Below, piece after piece: positions 31,469 to 41,011 of a stretch of 64,000 nucleotides of DNA (the first letter of the stretch is position 1; every line of letters starts with the position of its first letter). The notes beneath the pieces are model-generated. The model searched no databases. It saw only the letters and a program-made list of their open reading frames with translations, and had not been told where the DNA came from. The stretch comes from Pseudoxanthomonas mexicana. Lineage in GTDB: Bacteria > Pseudomonadota > Gammaproteobacteria > Xanthomonadales > Xanthomonadaceae. The stretch spans positions 1-64,000 of the forward strand of contig NZ_LSIF01000064.1 of NCBI RefSeq assembly GCF_001556105.1. Reading direction: 5' to 3'. Position numbers and translations under genes: made by a program.

Positions 31469-32290
31469 TCAGTCAACGACCGGCGCCAGGGAACCCTCGG
31501 AGGATACCGTAAAGCGTGCAACGTTCGCTCGCTGATACGGCGCGAGATCCACCGTACTACCCGCATGCTGAACCTCGACCGCCGCCGCATCGCCCAGTTT
31601 CACTCTCCCGACCTCGCCCGGCGCATAACGGCGCTCGTCGCCCGCTCGGAGCAGTGCGTGTTCGACCTTGCGGCCATCGGGAGCATTCACCTCTACCCAG
31701 CTGTCGCCCCTGAACGACAACGACAACCAGGACGCCGTCGCACGCGGGGACGGCGCCATCGACGCTACGTAGGGAGCCGCTTGCGGTCGAGTCACTGGTC
31801 GCGAGGCGTCTGCTTGACCTTCGTTACCCGCTCGCGACGCATCGGGCACGTCATCCAGCGACGCGGTTGCGGCCTCAGGCGCCGGCCCCGAGGCGGGGCG
31901 AAGTGCCATCCACACGGGCGTCACGATGACCAGCGTCAGCACGACGTAAACCGCACGCCGCTTGAAACTCTCAAACGCGTGCTGCAAGCGCGGCGTATGC
32001 GTATGGCTGACCAGTTCGGCCGGTGCGGCCACGACGGCATCCGCCTGCTGCAGGAATGGCTCAACGTCGACCTTGAGCAGTCGACCGTAACTGCGCAACT
32101 GACCACGAACGAAGACCGCACCACCCAATTGGTCCCACTGTCCTGCTTCGAGGGACTGCAGTACTTTCGCGGGCATCTTCAGACGCTGGCTGACCTCCTG
32201 CAATGAAAGGCCGGCTTGCTCACGCGCCAATCTCAGCGCCTCGCCGCACCCCTGCGGCGGGGACATATCCCCGACTACCGATTGCATCAT
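31469..32290 (-). CDS. rodZ: RodZ-like cytoskeleton/cell-shape protein
   Basis: The protein begins with a Cro-type helix-turn-helix (LRLAREQAGLSLQEVSQRL, VLQSLEAGQWDQL), continues with a single membrane helix (AVYVVLTLVIVTPVWMAL, about residues 113-130), a proline/alanine-rich linker, and a C-terminal DUF4115 beta domain (SWVEVNAPDGRKVEHALLR). RodZ links MreB to the membrane. At 273 residues the linker is short. Its ATG overlaps the pilF stop (ATGA). Confidence 0.92.
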   Translation of the reverse strand: MMQSVVGDMSPPQGCGEALRLAREQAGLSLQEVSQRLKMPAKVLQSLEAGQWDQLGGAVFVRGQLRSYGRLLKVDVEPFLQQADAVVAAPAELVSHTHTPRLQHAFESFKRRAVYVVLTLVIVTPVWMALRPASGPAPEAATASLDDVPDASRAGNEGQADASRPVTRPQAAPYVASMAPSPRATASWLSLSFRGDSWVEVNAPDGRKVEHALLRAGDERRYAPGEVGRVKLGDAAAVEVQHAGSTVDLAPYQRANVARFTVSSEGSLAPVVD

Positions 32291-33108
32291 GGCCCTGCAT
32301 TTCCCCCGGTGGTGACGTCCTGCGCGTCCGGGAACTCCGCCCGAATGCGCTGAACATATCGACTGGCGGCGGCCCTGTCGCCGAGTCTCTCTTCGATTTG
32401 TGATGCGAGTTTCAGGACAGCTACGCTGGCGGGCCCCGCAGCCAGCCTACGCTCGATGAAGGCACGGGCAGGCAGGTATTGCTGCCGGCGAAACTCAAGT
32501 TCGGCCATCGCCTCCAGCGCCACCGCATTCGATGGCTCTGATGCCAGTGCCTCGCGCAGGTCATGCGCGGCTCGATCATTCTGGCCGGCTTTGAGTGCGC
32601 AGCTACCCGCGTTGGCCATGGCCGAGCCCGGGGTGGCATAACCCGGCGCATGAATGGCCCGGTCGAACCACACCAGCGACTCGGCAGCGAATCCGTTTGC
32701 GCACAACCACGTGCCGTAATTGTTCTGCACCGCGCCCCGCGTCGGCGCCAGTTCCGCCGCGCGTCGATAATGCTGCCCCGCGACGCTGGCATGACCGCGC
32801 TGATCCTCGATCACGGCCAAGATGGTGACTGCATCGACCGAGCCGGGATCCAGCTTCAGCGCGGCACGTACATCCTTCTCGGCAACGTCTGGCTCGCCGG
32901 ACTGCAGCCTTTGCATGGCACGCGCCAGCAGGATCTGTACCGACTGGCGACGCTTTACGTCGGGACTGTCTCCCACCGAATACTCGGGCGCCGTCTGCTG
33001 GCCGGGCAGCGACTCGATCTTGTTCTTGGGGCGCACGAAGGTCAGGCGACTGCAGGCGGTCACCATCAGGATGGGGACAAGCAGCAGGCAGAGCGCCTTA
33101 AGCCGCAT
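32287..33108 (-). CDS. pilF: Type IV pilus biogenesis/stability lipoprotein PilF (PilW)
   Basis: PilF is the pilotin that places the PilQ secretin in the outer membrane. A signal peptide ends in VTAC (cysteine about residue 19). Several TPR units follow, for example [20 protein letters not shown] and [20 protein letters not shown]. At 273 residues it matches xanthomonad homologues. It overlaps the rlmN stop by 11 bases and rodZ by four. Confidence 0.93.
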   Translation of the reverse strand: MRLKALCLLLVPILMVTACSRLTFVRPKNKIESLPGQQTAPEYSVGDSPDVKRRQSVQILLARAMQRLQSGEPDVAEKDVRAALKLDPGSVDAVTILAVIEDQRGHASVAGQHYRRAAELAPTRGAVQNNYGTWLCANGFAAESLVWFDRAIHAPGYATPGSAMANAGSCALKAGQNDRAAHDLREALASEPSNAVALEAMAELEFRRQQYLPARAFIERRLAAGPASVAVLKLASQIEERLGDRAAASRYVQRIRAEFPDAQDVTTGGNAGP

Positions 33109-34321
33109 CGTCGATGCCCTGTTCCTGCAGTTGTCGGCGGAACTCCGCTTGGCGGCGTGTCCGGTCCATGACCTGCCCTTTCAACTGGCCACACGCGGCA
33201 TCGATGTCATCGCCTCGGGTACGTCGCACCATCGTCAGTACCTGCGAATCGAGCAAGAGCTTCTGGAAGGCACGAATGTCTTCCTCGGGCGCACGCTCGT
33301 AGCGTGTTCCGGGGAACGGGTTGAACGGAATCAGGTTGACCTTGCCGGCGTCCTTCAGCTGAGCCGCATTGCTGAACTTGCGCATCAGCTGCGCCAGCTG
33401 GCGCGCGTGCTCGGGCTGATCGTTGACGCCCTTCATCAGGGTGTACTCGAAAGTCACCGAGTCGCGCTTCTTGTTGGCCCGCAGGTAACGCACGCACGAG
33501 GCCATCAGTTCGGCGATCGGGTACTTCCTGTTGAGCGGCACCAGTTGTTCGCGCAGCACATCGTTCGGTGCATGCAGCGAGACCGCCAGCGATACGTCGG
33601 TCTCGGTGGACAGGCGGTCGATCATCGGCACCAGGCCTGATGTCGACAGCGTGACCCGCTTGCTGGCCAGGCCATAACCCAGGTCATCACGCATGATGTT
33701 CATCGCGCGGACAACGTTGTCGAAATTGAGCAGCGGCTCGCCCATGCCCATCATCACCACGTTGGTGAGGCGACGGTTCTGTGCTGGCACGTTGCCGAGA
33801 TGGCGCGCCGTCACCCACACCTGCCCGATGATCTCGGCGGTCGTCAGGTTACGGTTGAATCCCTGCGTAGCGGTCGAACAGAACGTGCAGTTCAGTCCGC
33901 AACCGACCTGCGAGGACACACACAACGTGCCACGGTTCTTGTCGGGGATATAGACGGTTTCGACGGCATTCTTGCCGTCCACGCCCATGCCGAGCAGCCA
34001 CTTGTGGGTACCGTCGGTGGACGGTTTGTCGAAGACGACTTGCGGAACGACGACTTCCGCATGTTCCTGCAGCTTCGCTCGCAGGTTCTTGCCGAGATCG
34101 GTCATTTCGTTGAAGTCGGTGACGTAGCGGTGATGGATCCACTTCATCACCTGGTGCGCGCGGAACTTCTGCTCACCCAAGTTGCCGACGAAGAACTGCT
34201 CAAGACCCTCTCGATCCAGGTCCATGAGGTTCTGTTTTGCGGACACGGACGCACCGATGGCCACGGACGGAGCGTCCGTGGCCAGCTTCAACTCGATCGG
34301 CGGCAGTTCGTGGCTGCTCAT
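33098..34321 (-). CDS. rlmN: 23S rRNA (A2503-C2)/tRNA (A37-C2) methyltransferase RlmN
   Basis: A radical SAM enzyme: the cluster motif is CGLNCTFC (CxxxCxxC, about residue 139), with [15 protein letters not shown] downstream and the methyl-carrying cysteine in the C-terminal ACGQL. It methylates rRNA A2503 and some tRNAs. I chose ATG 34321 ([13 protein letters not shown]), giving 407 residues, over an arginine-rich open extension to 34486 that lies antisense to ndk. The family start [11 protein letters not shown] lies 32 residues in. Confidence 0.95.
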   Translation of the reverse strand: MSSHELPPIELKLATDAPSVAIGASVSAKQNLMDLDREGLEQFFVGNLGEQKFRAHQVMKWIHHRYVTDFNEMTDLGKNLRAKLQEHAEVVVPQVVFDKPSTDGTHKWLLGMGVDGKNAVETVYIPDKNRGTLCVSSQVGCGLNCTFCSTATQGFNRNLTTAEIIGQVWVTARHLGNVPAQNRRLTNVVMMGMGEPLLNFDNVVRAMNIMRDDLGYGLASKRVTLSTSGLVPMIDRLSTETDVSLAVSLHAPNDVLREQLVPLNRKYPIAELMASCVRYLRANKKRDSVTFEYTLMKGVNDQPEHARQLAQLMRKFSNAAQLKDAGKVNLIPFNPFPGTRYERAPEEDIRAFQKLLLDSQVLTMVRRTRGDDIDAACGQLKGQVMDRTRRQAEFRRQLQEQGIDDAA

Positions 34322-34331
34322 CGTGTATCGC

Positions 34332-34757
34332 TCAGCGCGAGAACACTTCGGTCGCGGCGAAGAAGTACGCGATCTCGATGTTCGCGTTCTCGACCGAGTC
34401 CGAGCCGTGCGCGGCGTTGGCGTCGATGGAGTCGGCGAAGTCGGCGCGGATCGTGCCCGGCGCAGCATCCTTCGGGTTGGTGGCACCGAGAATGTCGCGG
34501 TGCTTGAGCACGGCGTTCTCGCCTTCCAGCACCTGGATAGCGACGGGGCCGGAGATCATGAACTCGACCAGCGCGTTGAAGAACGGACGCTCACGATGGA
34601 CGGCGTAGAAACCTTCCGCCTCGCGGCGCGACAGGTGCTTCATCTTCGAGGCCACGATCTTAAGACCGTTCTTTTCGAAACGGGCATAGATTTCACCGAC
34701 GACGTTCTTGGCAACGGCATCGGGCTTGACGATTGACAGGGTGCGCTCCAGCGCCAT
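34332..34757 (-). CDS. ndk: Nucleoside diphosphate kinase
   Basis: Ndk equilibrates nucleoside tri- and diphosphates through a phosphohistidine, here in NAAHGSDS (about residue 117). [14 protein letters not shown] at the start and the [14 protein letters not shown] core are diagnostic. The ATG at 34757 has GGAGAT eight bases upstream and gives 141 residues, the exact family length. rlmN begins ten bases after its stop. Confidence 0.97.
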   Translation of the reverse strand: MALERTLSIVKPDAVAKNVVGEIYARFEKNGLKIVASKMKHLSRREAEGFYAVHRERPFFNALVEFMISGPVAIQVLEGENAVLKHRDILGATNPKDAAPGTIRADFADSIDANAAHGSDSVENANIEIAYFFAATEVFSR

Positions 34758-34797
34758 GGGGATTATCTCCGTTGGGCGGGCCACTGAAGGCCCAAGG

Positions 34798-34830
34798 GTA
34801 ACATGAAAAACCCGCGTCGAAACACGGGCT
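34798..34830 (-). terminator. Terminator-like hairpin in the ndk leader
   Basis: The minus strand reads CCCGTG, a six-base loop, CGCGGG, then TTTTT, about 45 bases ahead of the ndk ATG. It might attenuate transcripts entering ndk. The 34758-34978 spacer otherwise contains only the operator at 34943-34960. Confidence 0.4.
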
Positions 34831-34942
34831 TAGACCAGAAAGCGTAGCGAGATTCTAACGTATCCGACGGAAGTGTGCAGCCGGGCACGGGCGTGATTGC
34901 TGCCCTGCAGCATGACACCCCAATCGGCCGGGAAGACAATGG

Positions 34943-34960
34943 ATCAAACAAGCGTTTGAT
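34943..34960. promoter_or_regulatory. PsrA/FadR-type operator upstream of the fad regulator
   Basis: ATCAAAC-AAGC-GTTTGAT is a perfect 7-base dyad. It matches the published Pseudomonas PsrA box, (G/C)AAAC, two to four bases, GTTT(G/C). It lies 18 bases ahead of the TetR gene ATG, fitting autorepression and control of the downstream fad genes, relieved by long-chain acyl ligands. Confidence 0.75.
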
Positions 34961-34978
34961 TCAGTCTCGGAGGGCATC

Positions 34979-35608
34979 ATGGCCAACACCACGCATTTCT
35001 CGACCAAGGAGCGGATCCTGGGGGCCGCCGAAGAGCTGTTCGCCCAGCACGGATTCGCCGGCACCTCGCTGCGGCAGGTCACCAGCCGCGCCGACGTCAA
35101 TATCGCGGCCGTCAACTACCACTTCGGCAGCAAGGAAAACCTGGTCAATGAGGTGTTCCGCAGGCGCATGGACGACATGACCGTGGCCCGCCTTTCCCTG
35201 CTGGAAACGGCACTCGCCGACCGCCCCGGCGAGCTCGAGCCCATCCTGGCCGCCTTCGTCGAGCCTGCCCTCGCGCTGGCCCAGGACCGCCACGGCGGAG
35301 GCGCCTTCGTCCGCGTCATTGCCCGCGCCTACGCCGAGAAGAACGACGGCTTGCGCAAGTTCCTCTCCGACCATTACGGCCATGTGCTGCGCGAGTTCGG
35401 CAAGGCCATTGCGGCCTGCGTCCCCGGCCTCAGCAAGGAAGAGCTGTACTGGCGGCTCGACTTCTTCTCCGGCGCATTGACGTACGCCATGGCCGATTTC
35501 GGGCTGATCAAGCGCCCCACAGGTGTCACGGAGGCGGCGCACCGTGAGCGTGCCGCCCGTGAATTGATCCGTTTCGCCGAGGCCGGCCTGCGCGCCGACC
35601 GCACCTAA
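34979..35608 (+). CDS. TetR-family fatty acid degradation regulator (PsrA-like)
   Basis: The 209-residue protein has the TetR helix-turn-helix at residues 9-55 (ERILGAAEELFAQHGFAGTSLRQ, then ADVNIAAVNYHFGSKENL) and a helical ligand domain. The N-terminal signature NIAAVNYHFGSKE is shared with PsrA/FadR-type regulators of beta-oxidation. GGAGGG precedes the ATG. The gene is immediately upstream of fadN- and fadA-like genes and follows a PsrA-type operator, so it probably represses itself and them. Confidence 0.88.
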   Translation: MANTTHFSTKERILGAAEELFAQHGFAGTSLRQVTSRADVNIAAVNYHFGSKENLVNEVFRRRMDDMTVARLSLLETALADRPGELEPILAAFVEPALALAQDRHGGGAFVRVIARAYAEKNDGLRKFLSDHYGHVLREFGKAIAACVPGLSKEELYWRLDFFSGALTYAMADFGLIKRPTGVTEAAHRERAARELIRFAEAGLRADRT

Positions 35609-35632
35609 ACCCCTGCAATCCAAGGAAATCCC

Positions 35633-38005
35633 ATGTCCAATCCCCTGCTTGTTCGCAAGGCGGCCGTGCTGGGCGCCGGCGTGATGGGCGCGCAGATCGC
35701 CGCGCACCTCACCAATGCCGGCGTCGACACCGTCCTGTTCGACCTGCCCGCCAAGGACGGTCATCCCGACGGCATCGTGCACAAGGCGATCGCCAACCTG
35801 GCCAAGCTGAGCCCCGCTCCGCTGGCCAGCAAGTCCTTGGCCGAAGCCATCACGGCGGCCAACTACGAGACCGGCCTGGAGCACCTGAAGGGCTGCGACC
35901 TGATCATCGAGGCGATCGCCGAGCGGATGGACTGGAAGCAGGACCTGTACAAGAAGATCGCCCCCTTCGTGGCCGATCATGCGGTACTGGCAAGCAACAC
36001 GTCGGGTTTGGGCATCAACAAGCTGGCGGAGGTGCTTCCGGAGCAGCTCCGCCACCGCTTCTGCGGCGTCCACTTCTTCAACCCGCCGCGCTACATGCAC
36101 CTGGCCGAGCTGATCCCGGCCAAATCCACCGACGCCTCAGTACTTGAAGGCCTGGAAAGCTTCCTGACCAGCACGCTGGGCAAGGGTGTGGTGTACGCCA
36201 AGGACACCCCCAATTTCATCGGCAACCGGATCGGCGTGTTCTCGATCCTGGCCACGGCCCACCATACCGGCGAGTTCAAGCTGGGCTTCGATGAAGTGGA
36301 CGCCATCACCGGCCCGCTGATCGGCCGCCCGAAGTCTGCGACGTACCGCACCTCGGACGTGGTCGGCCTGGACACCATGGCCCACGTCATCAAGACCATG
36401 GCCGACACCCTGCCGGACGATCCCTGGCACGCGTACTTCAAGTCGCCCAAGTGGCTGGAAGCCCTGATTTCAAAGGGCGCGCTGGGCCAGAAGACCGGCG
36501 CCGGCATCTTCCGGAAGGTCGGCAAGGACATCGTGGTCCTGGACCTGGAGAAGCAGGACTACCGCGCCTCTGACCGCACCGCGGCACCGGAGATGGTCGA
36601 GATCCTGAAGATCAGGAACCCCGCCGAAAAGTTCGCCAAGCTGCGCGAGAGCCAGCATCCGCAGGCGCAGTTCCTGTGGGCGGTGTTCCGCGACCTGTTC
36701 CACTACAGCGCCTACCACCTGGCCGATATCGCCGAGACCGCACGCGACGTCGACCTGGCCATCCGCTGGGGTTACGGCTGGAGCCTCGGTCCGTTCGAGA
36801 CGTGGCAGGCCGCGGGCTGGAAGCAGGTGGCGCAGTGGATCGCCGATGACATCGTGGCGGGCAAGGCCATGAGCAGTGCGCCGCTGCCGAACTGGGTGTT
36901 CGACGGCCGCGAAGGCGTTCATGGTGCCGAGGGCAGCTACAGCCCGGCCAAGAACGCCAAGTTGCCGCGCTCGTCGCTGCCCGTGTACAAGCGCCAGCGC
37001 TTCCCCGATCCGCTGCTGGGCGAAACCTTCCCGCAGGGCGAGACGGTGTTCGAGAACGACGGCGTGCGCCTGTGGACCGACGGCGACGGCATCGGCGTGG
37101 TCAGCTTCAAGACCAAGATGCACACCGTCTCCGACGCGGTGCTCGACGGCCTGCAGCAGGCCATCACCATCGCCGAGCAGACGTTCAAGGGCCTGGTGAT
37201 CTGGCAGCCGAAGGAGCCCTTCTCCGCCGGTGCCGACCTGGCCGGTGCACTGGGCGCGCTGCAGGCCGGCAAGATCGCCGAGTTCGAGGCGATGGTCGCC
37301 AACTTCCAGGCCACCAGCCAGCGCATCAAGTATTCGCTGGTGCCGGTCGTGGCGGCGGTACGCGGGCTGGCACTGGGTGGCGGCTGCGAATTCCAGATGC
37401 ACAGCGCCCGCACCATCGCGCACCTGGAGAGCTACATCGGTCTGGTCGAGGCCGGCGTTGGCCTGCTACCCGCCGGCGGTGGCCTTAAGGAAATTGCCGT
37501 GCGCGCCTCGCAGGCCGCCGGTCCGGGCGGCGATGTGTTCGCCGAACTGAAGAAGACCTTCGAAACCGTTGCGATGGCAAAGGTATCCGCCTCGGCCGTC
37601 GAGGCCAAGGAACTGGGCCTGGTGCGGGCCGGCGACAAGGTCGCCTTCAACGCCTACGAACTGCTGCATATCGCCAAGCAGGAAGCGCTGGCGCTGGCCG
37701 AGACGGGCTACCGCCCGCCCCTGCCTGCCCGCCGCATCCAGGTGGCCGGCGACGTCGGCATCGCGACCTTCAAGATGATGTTGGTCAACATGCTGGAAGG
37801 CCGCTTCATCAGCCCGTACGACTACGAGATCGCCGTGCGCATCGCCACTGTGCTGTGCGGTGGCGAAGTCGACCGCGGCGCGTTGGTCGACGAGGAATGG
37901 TTGCTCAAGCTGGAGCGCAAGCACTTCGTCGAACTGGCGCAGCAGGAAAAGACCCAGGCCCGCATCGCGCACATGCTGAAGACCGGCAAGCCGCTGCGTA
38001 ACTGA
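35633..38005 (+). CDS. fadN: 3-hydroxyacyl-CoA dehydrogenase/enoyl-CoA hydratase, FadN type
   Basis: The 790-residue enzyme carries out hydration and NAD-dependent oxidation in beta-oxidation. The dehydrogenase comes first (VLGAGVMGAQIAAHLTNAGV at residue 12, HFFNPPRYMHLAELI, VVGLDTMAHV), and the enoyl-CoA hydratase half follows from about residue 475 (SAGADLAGAL, ALGGGCEFQMHS). This order and length match Bacillus FadN and not E. coli FadB, where hydratase is N-terminal. It is 24 bases after the TetR gene and 26 before fadA, so the three form an operon. Confidence 0.9.
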   Translation: MSNPLLVRKAAVLGAGVMGAQIAAHLTNAGVDTVLFDLPAKDGHPDGIVHKAIANLAKLSPAPLASKSLAEAITAANYETGLEHLKGCDLIIEAIAERMDWKQDLYKKIAPFVADHAVLASNTSGLGINKLAEVLPEQLRHRFCGVHFFNPPRYMHLAELIPAKSTDASVLEGLESFLTSTLGKGVVYAKDTPNFIGNRIGVFSILATAHHTGEFKLGFDEVDAITGPLIGRPKSATYRTSDVVGLDTMAHVIKTMADTLPDDPWHAYFKSPKWLEALISKGALGQKTGAGIFRKVGKDIVVLDLEKQDYRASDRTAAPEMVEILKIRNPAEKFAKLRESQHPQAQFLWAVFRDLFHYSAYHLADIAETARDVDLAIRWGYGWSLGPFETWQAAGWKQVAQWIADDIVAGKAMSSAPLPNWVFDGREGVHGAEGSYSPAKNAKLPRSSLPVYKRQRFPDPLLGETFPQGETVFENDGVRLWTDGDGIGVVSFKTKMHTVSDAVLDGLQQAITIAEQTFKGLVIWQPKEPFSAGADLAGALGALQAGKIAEFEAMVANFQATSQRIKYSLVPVVAAVRGLALGGGCEFQMHSARTIAHLESYIGLVEAGVGLLPAGGGLKEIAVRASQAAGPGGDVFAELKKTFETVAMAKVSASAVEAKELGLVRAGDKVAFNAYELLHIAKQEALALAETGYRPPLPARRIQVAGDVGIATFKMMLVNMLEGRFISPYDYEIAVRIATVLCGGEVDRGALVDEEWLLKLERKHFVELAQQEKTQARIAHMLKTGKPLRN

Positions 38006-38031
38006 CCGACGACGACACAGGACATAGAGAC

Positions 38032-39237
38032 ATGAGCAAGCAAGTACAGGAAGCCTACATCGTCGCCGCCACCCGCACGCCGGTCGGCAAGGCGCCCAAG
38101 GGCGTGTTCCGCAACACCCGCCCGGATGACATGCTGGCGCACGTGCTGAAGTCGGTCGTGGCGCAGGCGCCGGGCATCGACCTCAGCCGCATCGACGACG
38201 CCATCATCGGCTGCGCCATGCCAGAGGGCGAGCAAGGCATGAACGTGGCGCGCATCGGCCTGCTGCTGGCCGGCCTGCCGAACACGATCGCCGCACAGAC
38301 CATCAACCGCTTCTGCTCGTCCGGCCTGCAGGCCGTGGCGATGGCCGCGGACCAGATCCGCCTGGGCAACGCCGATCTGATGCTGGCCGGCGGCACCGAG
38401 AGCATGAGCATGGTGCCGATGATGGGCAACAAGATCGCCATGGCGCCGAGCGTGTTCGACAACGATCACGTGGCCATCGCCTACGGCATGGGCATCACCG
38501 CCGAGAAGGTCGCCGAGGAATGGAAGATCTCGCGCGAAGACCAGGACGCGTTCGCCGTCGCCTCGCACCAGAAGGCACTGGCCGCGCAGGCCGCCGGCGA
38601 GTTCAGGGACGAGATCAGTCCGTACGAGATCGTCTCGCGCCAGCCCGACCTCGCCGGCAACACGGTCCGTCTGAAGAAGCTGCTGGTCGAGCAGGATGAG
38701 GGCCCGCGCGCCGACACCTCGCTGGAAGGCCTGGCCAAGCTGCGTACCGTGTTCCGCAACCCGCAGTTCGGCGGCACGGTCACTGCAGGCACTTCGTCGC
38801 AGATGAGCGATGGCGCGGCCGGCGTACTGCTTGCCTCGGAGCAGGCGATCAAGGACTACGGCTTGACGCCGCTGGCCCGTTTCGTCAGCTTCTCGGTCGC
38901 TGGCGTGCGTCCGGAAGTGATGGGCATCGGCCCGATCGCGGCGATCCCGAAGGCATTGAAGCAGGCTGGCCTGACCAAGGACCAGTTGGACTGGATCGAG
39001 CTCAACGAAGCCTTCGCTGCGCAGGCGCTGGCGGTGATCCGCGACAGCGAACTGGATCCCTCGAAGATCAACCCGCTGGGCGGTGCCATCGCCCTCGGCC
39101 ATCCGTTGGGCGCGACCGGTGCGATCCGCACCGCCACCATCGTCCACGGCATGCGCCGCCAGCAGAAGAAGTACGGCATGGTGACCATGTGTATAGGCAC
39201 CGGCATGGGCGCTGCGGGCATCTTCGAATCGCTGTAA
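38032..39237 (+). CDS. fadA: Acetyl-CoA C-acyltransferase (thiolase)
   Basis: FadA completes each beta-oxidation cycle. The three thiolase active-site regions are present: the acylated cysteine in NRFCSSGLQAVA (about residue 90), the histidine in GGAIALGHPLGATG and the second cysteine in CIGTGMGAAGIF. At 401 residues it is a normal degradative thiolase. The gene ends just before a strong terminator, closing the tetR-fadN-fadA operon. Confidence 0.95.
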   Translation: MSKQVQEAYIVAATRTPVGKAPKGVFRNTRPDDMLAHVLKSVVAQAPGIDLSRIDDAIIGCAMPEGEQGMNVARIGLLLAGLPNTIAAQTINRFCSSGLQAVAMAADQIRLGNADLMLAGGTESMSMVPMMGNKIAMAPSVFDNDHVAIAYGMGITAEKVAEEWKISREDQDAFAVASHQKALAAQAAGEFRDEISPYEIVSRQPDLAGNTVRLKKLLVEQDEGPRADTSLEGLAKLRTVFRNPQFGGTVTAGTSSQMSDGAAGVLLASEQAIKDYGLTPLARFVSFSVAGVRPEVMGIGPIAAIPKALKQAGLTKDQLDWIELNEAFAAQALAVIRDSELDPSKINPLGGAIALGHPLGATGAIRTATIVHGMRRQQKKYGMVTMCIGTGMGAAGIFESL

Positions 39238-39264
39238 CCAGGTCGTTCGCCCGCCTGAAAGAGG

Positions 39265-39292
39265 AATGGCGCCGGAAGGCGCCATTTCTTTG
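39265..39292 (+). terminator. Rho-independent terminator after fadA
   Basis: AATGGCGCC and GGCGCCATT form a 9-bp stem with a GGAA loop followed by TTCTTTG. It also separates fadA from the convergent csaA gene. Confidence 0.8.
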
Positions 39293-39308
39293 CGTTAGGT
39301 GAGCGCGT

Positions 39309-39653
39309 TCAGGCCATGCGCGTGCCGTCGGGCACCGGCCGTTCGACCGTCGTGACCACCACGCCTTCGTCGGTGTGGAATCCGGTCAGCAGGAACTCGG
39401 AAATGAAAGGGCCGACCTGCTTGGGCGGGAAATTGATGACACCCACGATCTGCCGCCCGACCAGATCGTCGGGTGCATACAGCGACCGGATCTGCGCACT
39501 GGTCTTCTTCACGCCATGCGGCCCGAAGTCCACCCAGACCTTCCATGCAGGCTTGCGAGCCTCGGGGAACGGTTCAACCTTCTGCACGGTGCCGGCGCAC
39601 AACTGGACACGCATGAAGTCGTCCCACCCGATCGTGTCTGCCGTCCCGCTCAT
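39309..39653 (-). CDS. csaA: CsaA-like tRNA-binding/chaperone protein
   Basis: The 114-residue protein is a single EMAP/Myf-type OB fold with the family features FMRVQLCAGTVQKVEPFPEARKP at the N-terminus and LVGRQIVGVINFPPKQVGPF with SEFLLTGF at the C-terminus. CsaA-like proteins bind tRNA and have chaperone-like activity. The ATG at 39653 overlaps the stop of the FAD oxidoreductase gene (ATGA), so the two are coupled. Confidence 0.88.
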   Translation of the reverse strand: MSGTADTIGWDDFMRVQLCAGTVQKVEPFPEARKPAWKVWVDFGPHGVKKTSAQIRSLYAPDDLVGRQIVGVINFPPKQVGPFISEFLLTGFHTDEGVVVTTVERPVPDGTRMA

Positions 39654-40948
39654 GTTCGCTTCCCCCGTTCCGCCCGCGCCTTCCACGCATCCTTCGCTTC
39701 CGCCCACCAATAGCTGAGCTGGGCGCCCAGAAATCCTGCCGGCTTCATCGCCGACACCAGACCATAGGCGCCGAACTCACGCCAACGTTCGTCGCCTTCC
39801 GCAATGGCGGAGGCGATAACTTCGCCGGCCAGCGTCGTCGGCGCCACGCCATGGCCGCCGAATGCCTGCGCCACCCAGAGACCGGGTTCGACCTGCCCGA
39901 TCTGCGGCATCTCGTGGCGGGCGTAACTCATGAGGCCCGACCAGGCGTAGTCGATACTCACCCCTTCCAGTTGAGGAAAGACCTTCAGCATGTCGCGATA
40001 CAACAGACGCCTGACCGCGTTTGGCGAGCGGTCCAGGATGGAGATGCGCCCTCCCCACAGCAAGCGGGAATCAGGCAGTGGCCGGTAGTAATCGAACGCG
40101 AAACGGGTGTCGTAGACCGCGGCACGGGTGCGCATCGCCTCCTCCAGCCGAGCACCCAGCGGCGCCGTGACCATGACGTAGGTCGCGATAGGCAGGACGC
40201 CGGCGTCCACCCGCCTGTGCAGGCCTGCCAGATAGCCACCACAGGCGAGCACCACCTGCCTGGCATCGACGCTTCCGGAAGGCGTCGTGACGCGCCAGCC
40301 ATTGCCGGTACGCTCCAGCGACACCGCCGGGGAGCGGGCGAACAGCGAAACGCCCTGTTCAGCAGCTAAGCGCGCGAGCCCATTCGCATACTTCAATGGA
40401 TGGAAGTGGAACGCCTGTGGTTCGTACAAGGCGTCGTGATAGCGGGACGTGCGCAGCTGGCGACGGACCTCATCGCGATCCATCCATTGCCAGTCCTGAT
40501 CGAAGGCATCCCGCAGCAGCGTCTGCCGCTGCCTGAGCACCTCCCGGTCGTTGAACCAGTTCGCCCAGATGATCCCCGCCTGCGTGTCATCGCAAGCGAT
40601 GCCATGCCGGGTGATACGGCGACGGATCAGTTCTACCGCCTGCGTCGTTCCCGTGTACAAGGCGTTCGCACGTACCGGCCCAAGATCGCGTAACAGCGAG
40701 GCTTCGCCGCGCGAGAAACCACCGAACACGAAGCCGCCATTGCGCCCCGAGGCACCGAATGCCGGCGTATCCGCTTCCACCAGCACGACATCGTGTACAC
40801 CACGTTCCGCCAAGCCCAACGCGGTATTCAATCCGGCGAAACCAGCGCCCACGATGCAGACAGAAGCCTCGATGCGCGATTCGAGCACGGGCAGTGCGGA
40901 AGCCGCGCCTGCTGTTTCCAGATAATAGTTGCCGGCTGACCTCCGCAT
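39650..40948 (-). CDS. FAD-dependent amine oxidoreductase (PuuB/DadA-like)
   Basis: The 432-residue protein starts with a dinucleotide-binding fold (VCIVGAGFAGLNTALGLAERG, about residue 30) followed by GASGRNGGFVFGG, a hallmark of gamma-glutamylputrescine oxidoreductase-like DAO proteins, and ends with GLWVAQAFGGHGVAPTTLAGE for FAD. Substrate is not determined by sequence; a polyamine-derived amine is possible since agmatine genes lie elsewhere in the window. It is translationally coupled to csaA. Confidence 0.85.
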   Translation of the reverse strand: MRRSAGNYYLETAGAASALPVLESRIEASVCIVGAGFAGLNTALGLAERGVHDVVLVEADTPAFGASGRNGGFVFGGFSRGEASLLRDLGPVRANALYTGTTQAVELIRRRITRHGIACDDTQAGIIWANWFNDREVLRQRQTLLRDAFDQDWQWMDRDEVRRQLRTSRYHDALYEPQAFHFHPLKYANGLARLAAEQGVSLFARSPAVSLERTGNGWRVTTPSGSVDARQVVLACGGYLAGLHRRVDAGVLPIATYVMVTAPLGARLEEAMRTRAAVYDTRFAFDYYRPLPDSRLLWGGRISILDRSPNAVRRLLYRDMLKVFPQLEGVSIDYAWSGLMSYARHEMPQIGQVEPGLWVAQAFGGHGVAPTTLAGEVIASAIAEGDERWREFGAYGLVSAMKPAGFLGAQLSYWWAEAKDAWKARAERGKRT

Positions 40949-41011
40949 GAAATGGCGTCCCGCGGTCAGCGAGGTTCAGCTGAACATGGAGTGGCACCGA
41001 TACGCATGCCG

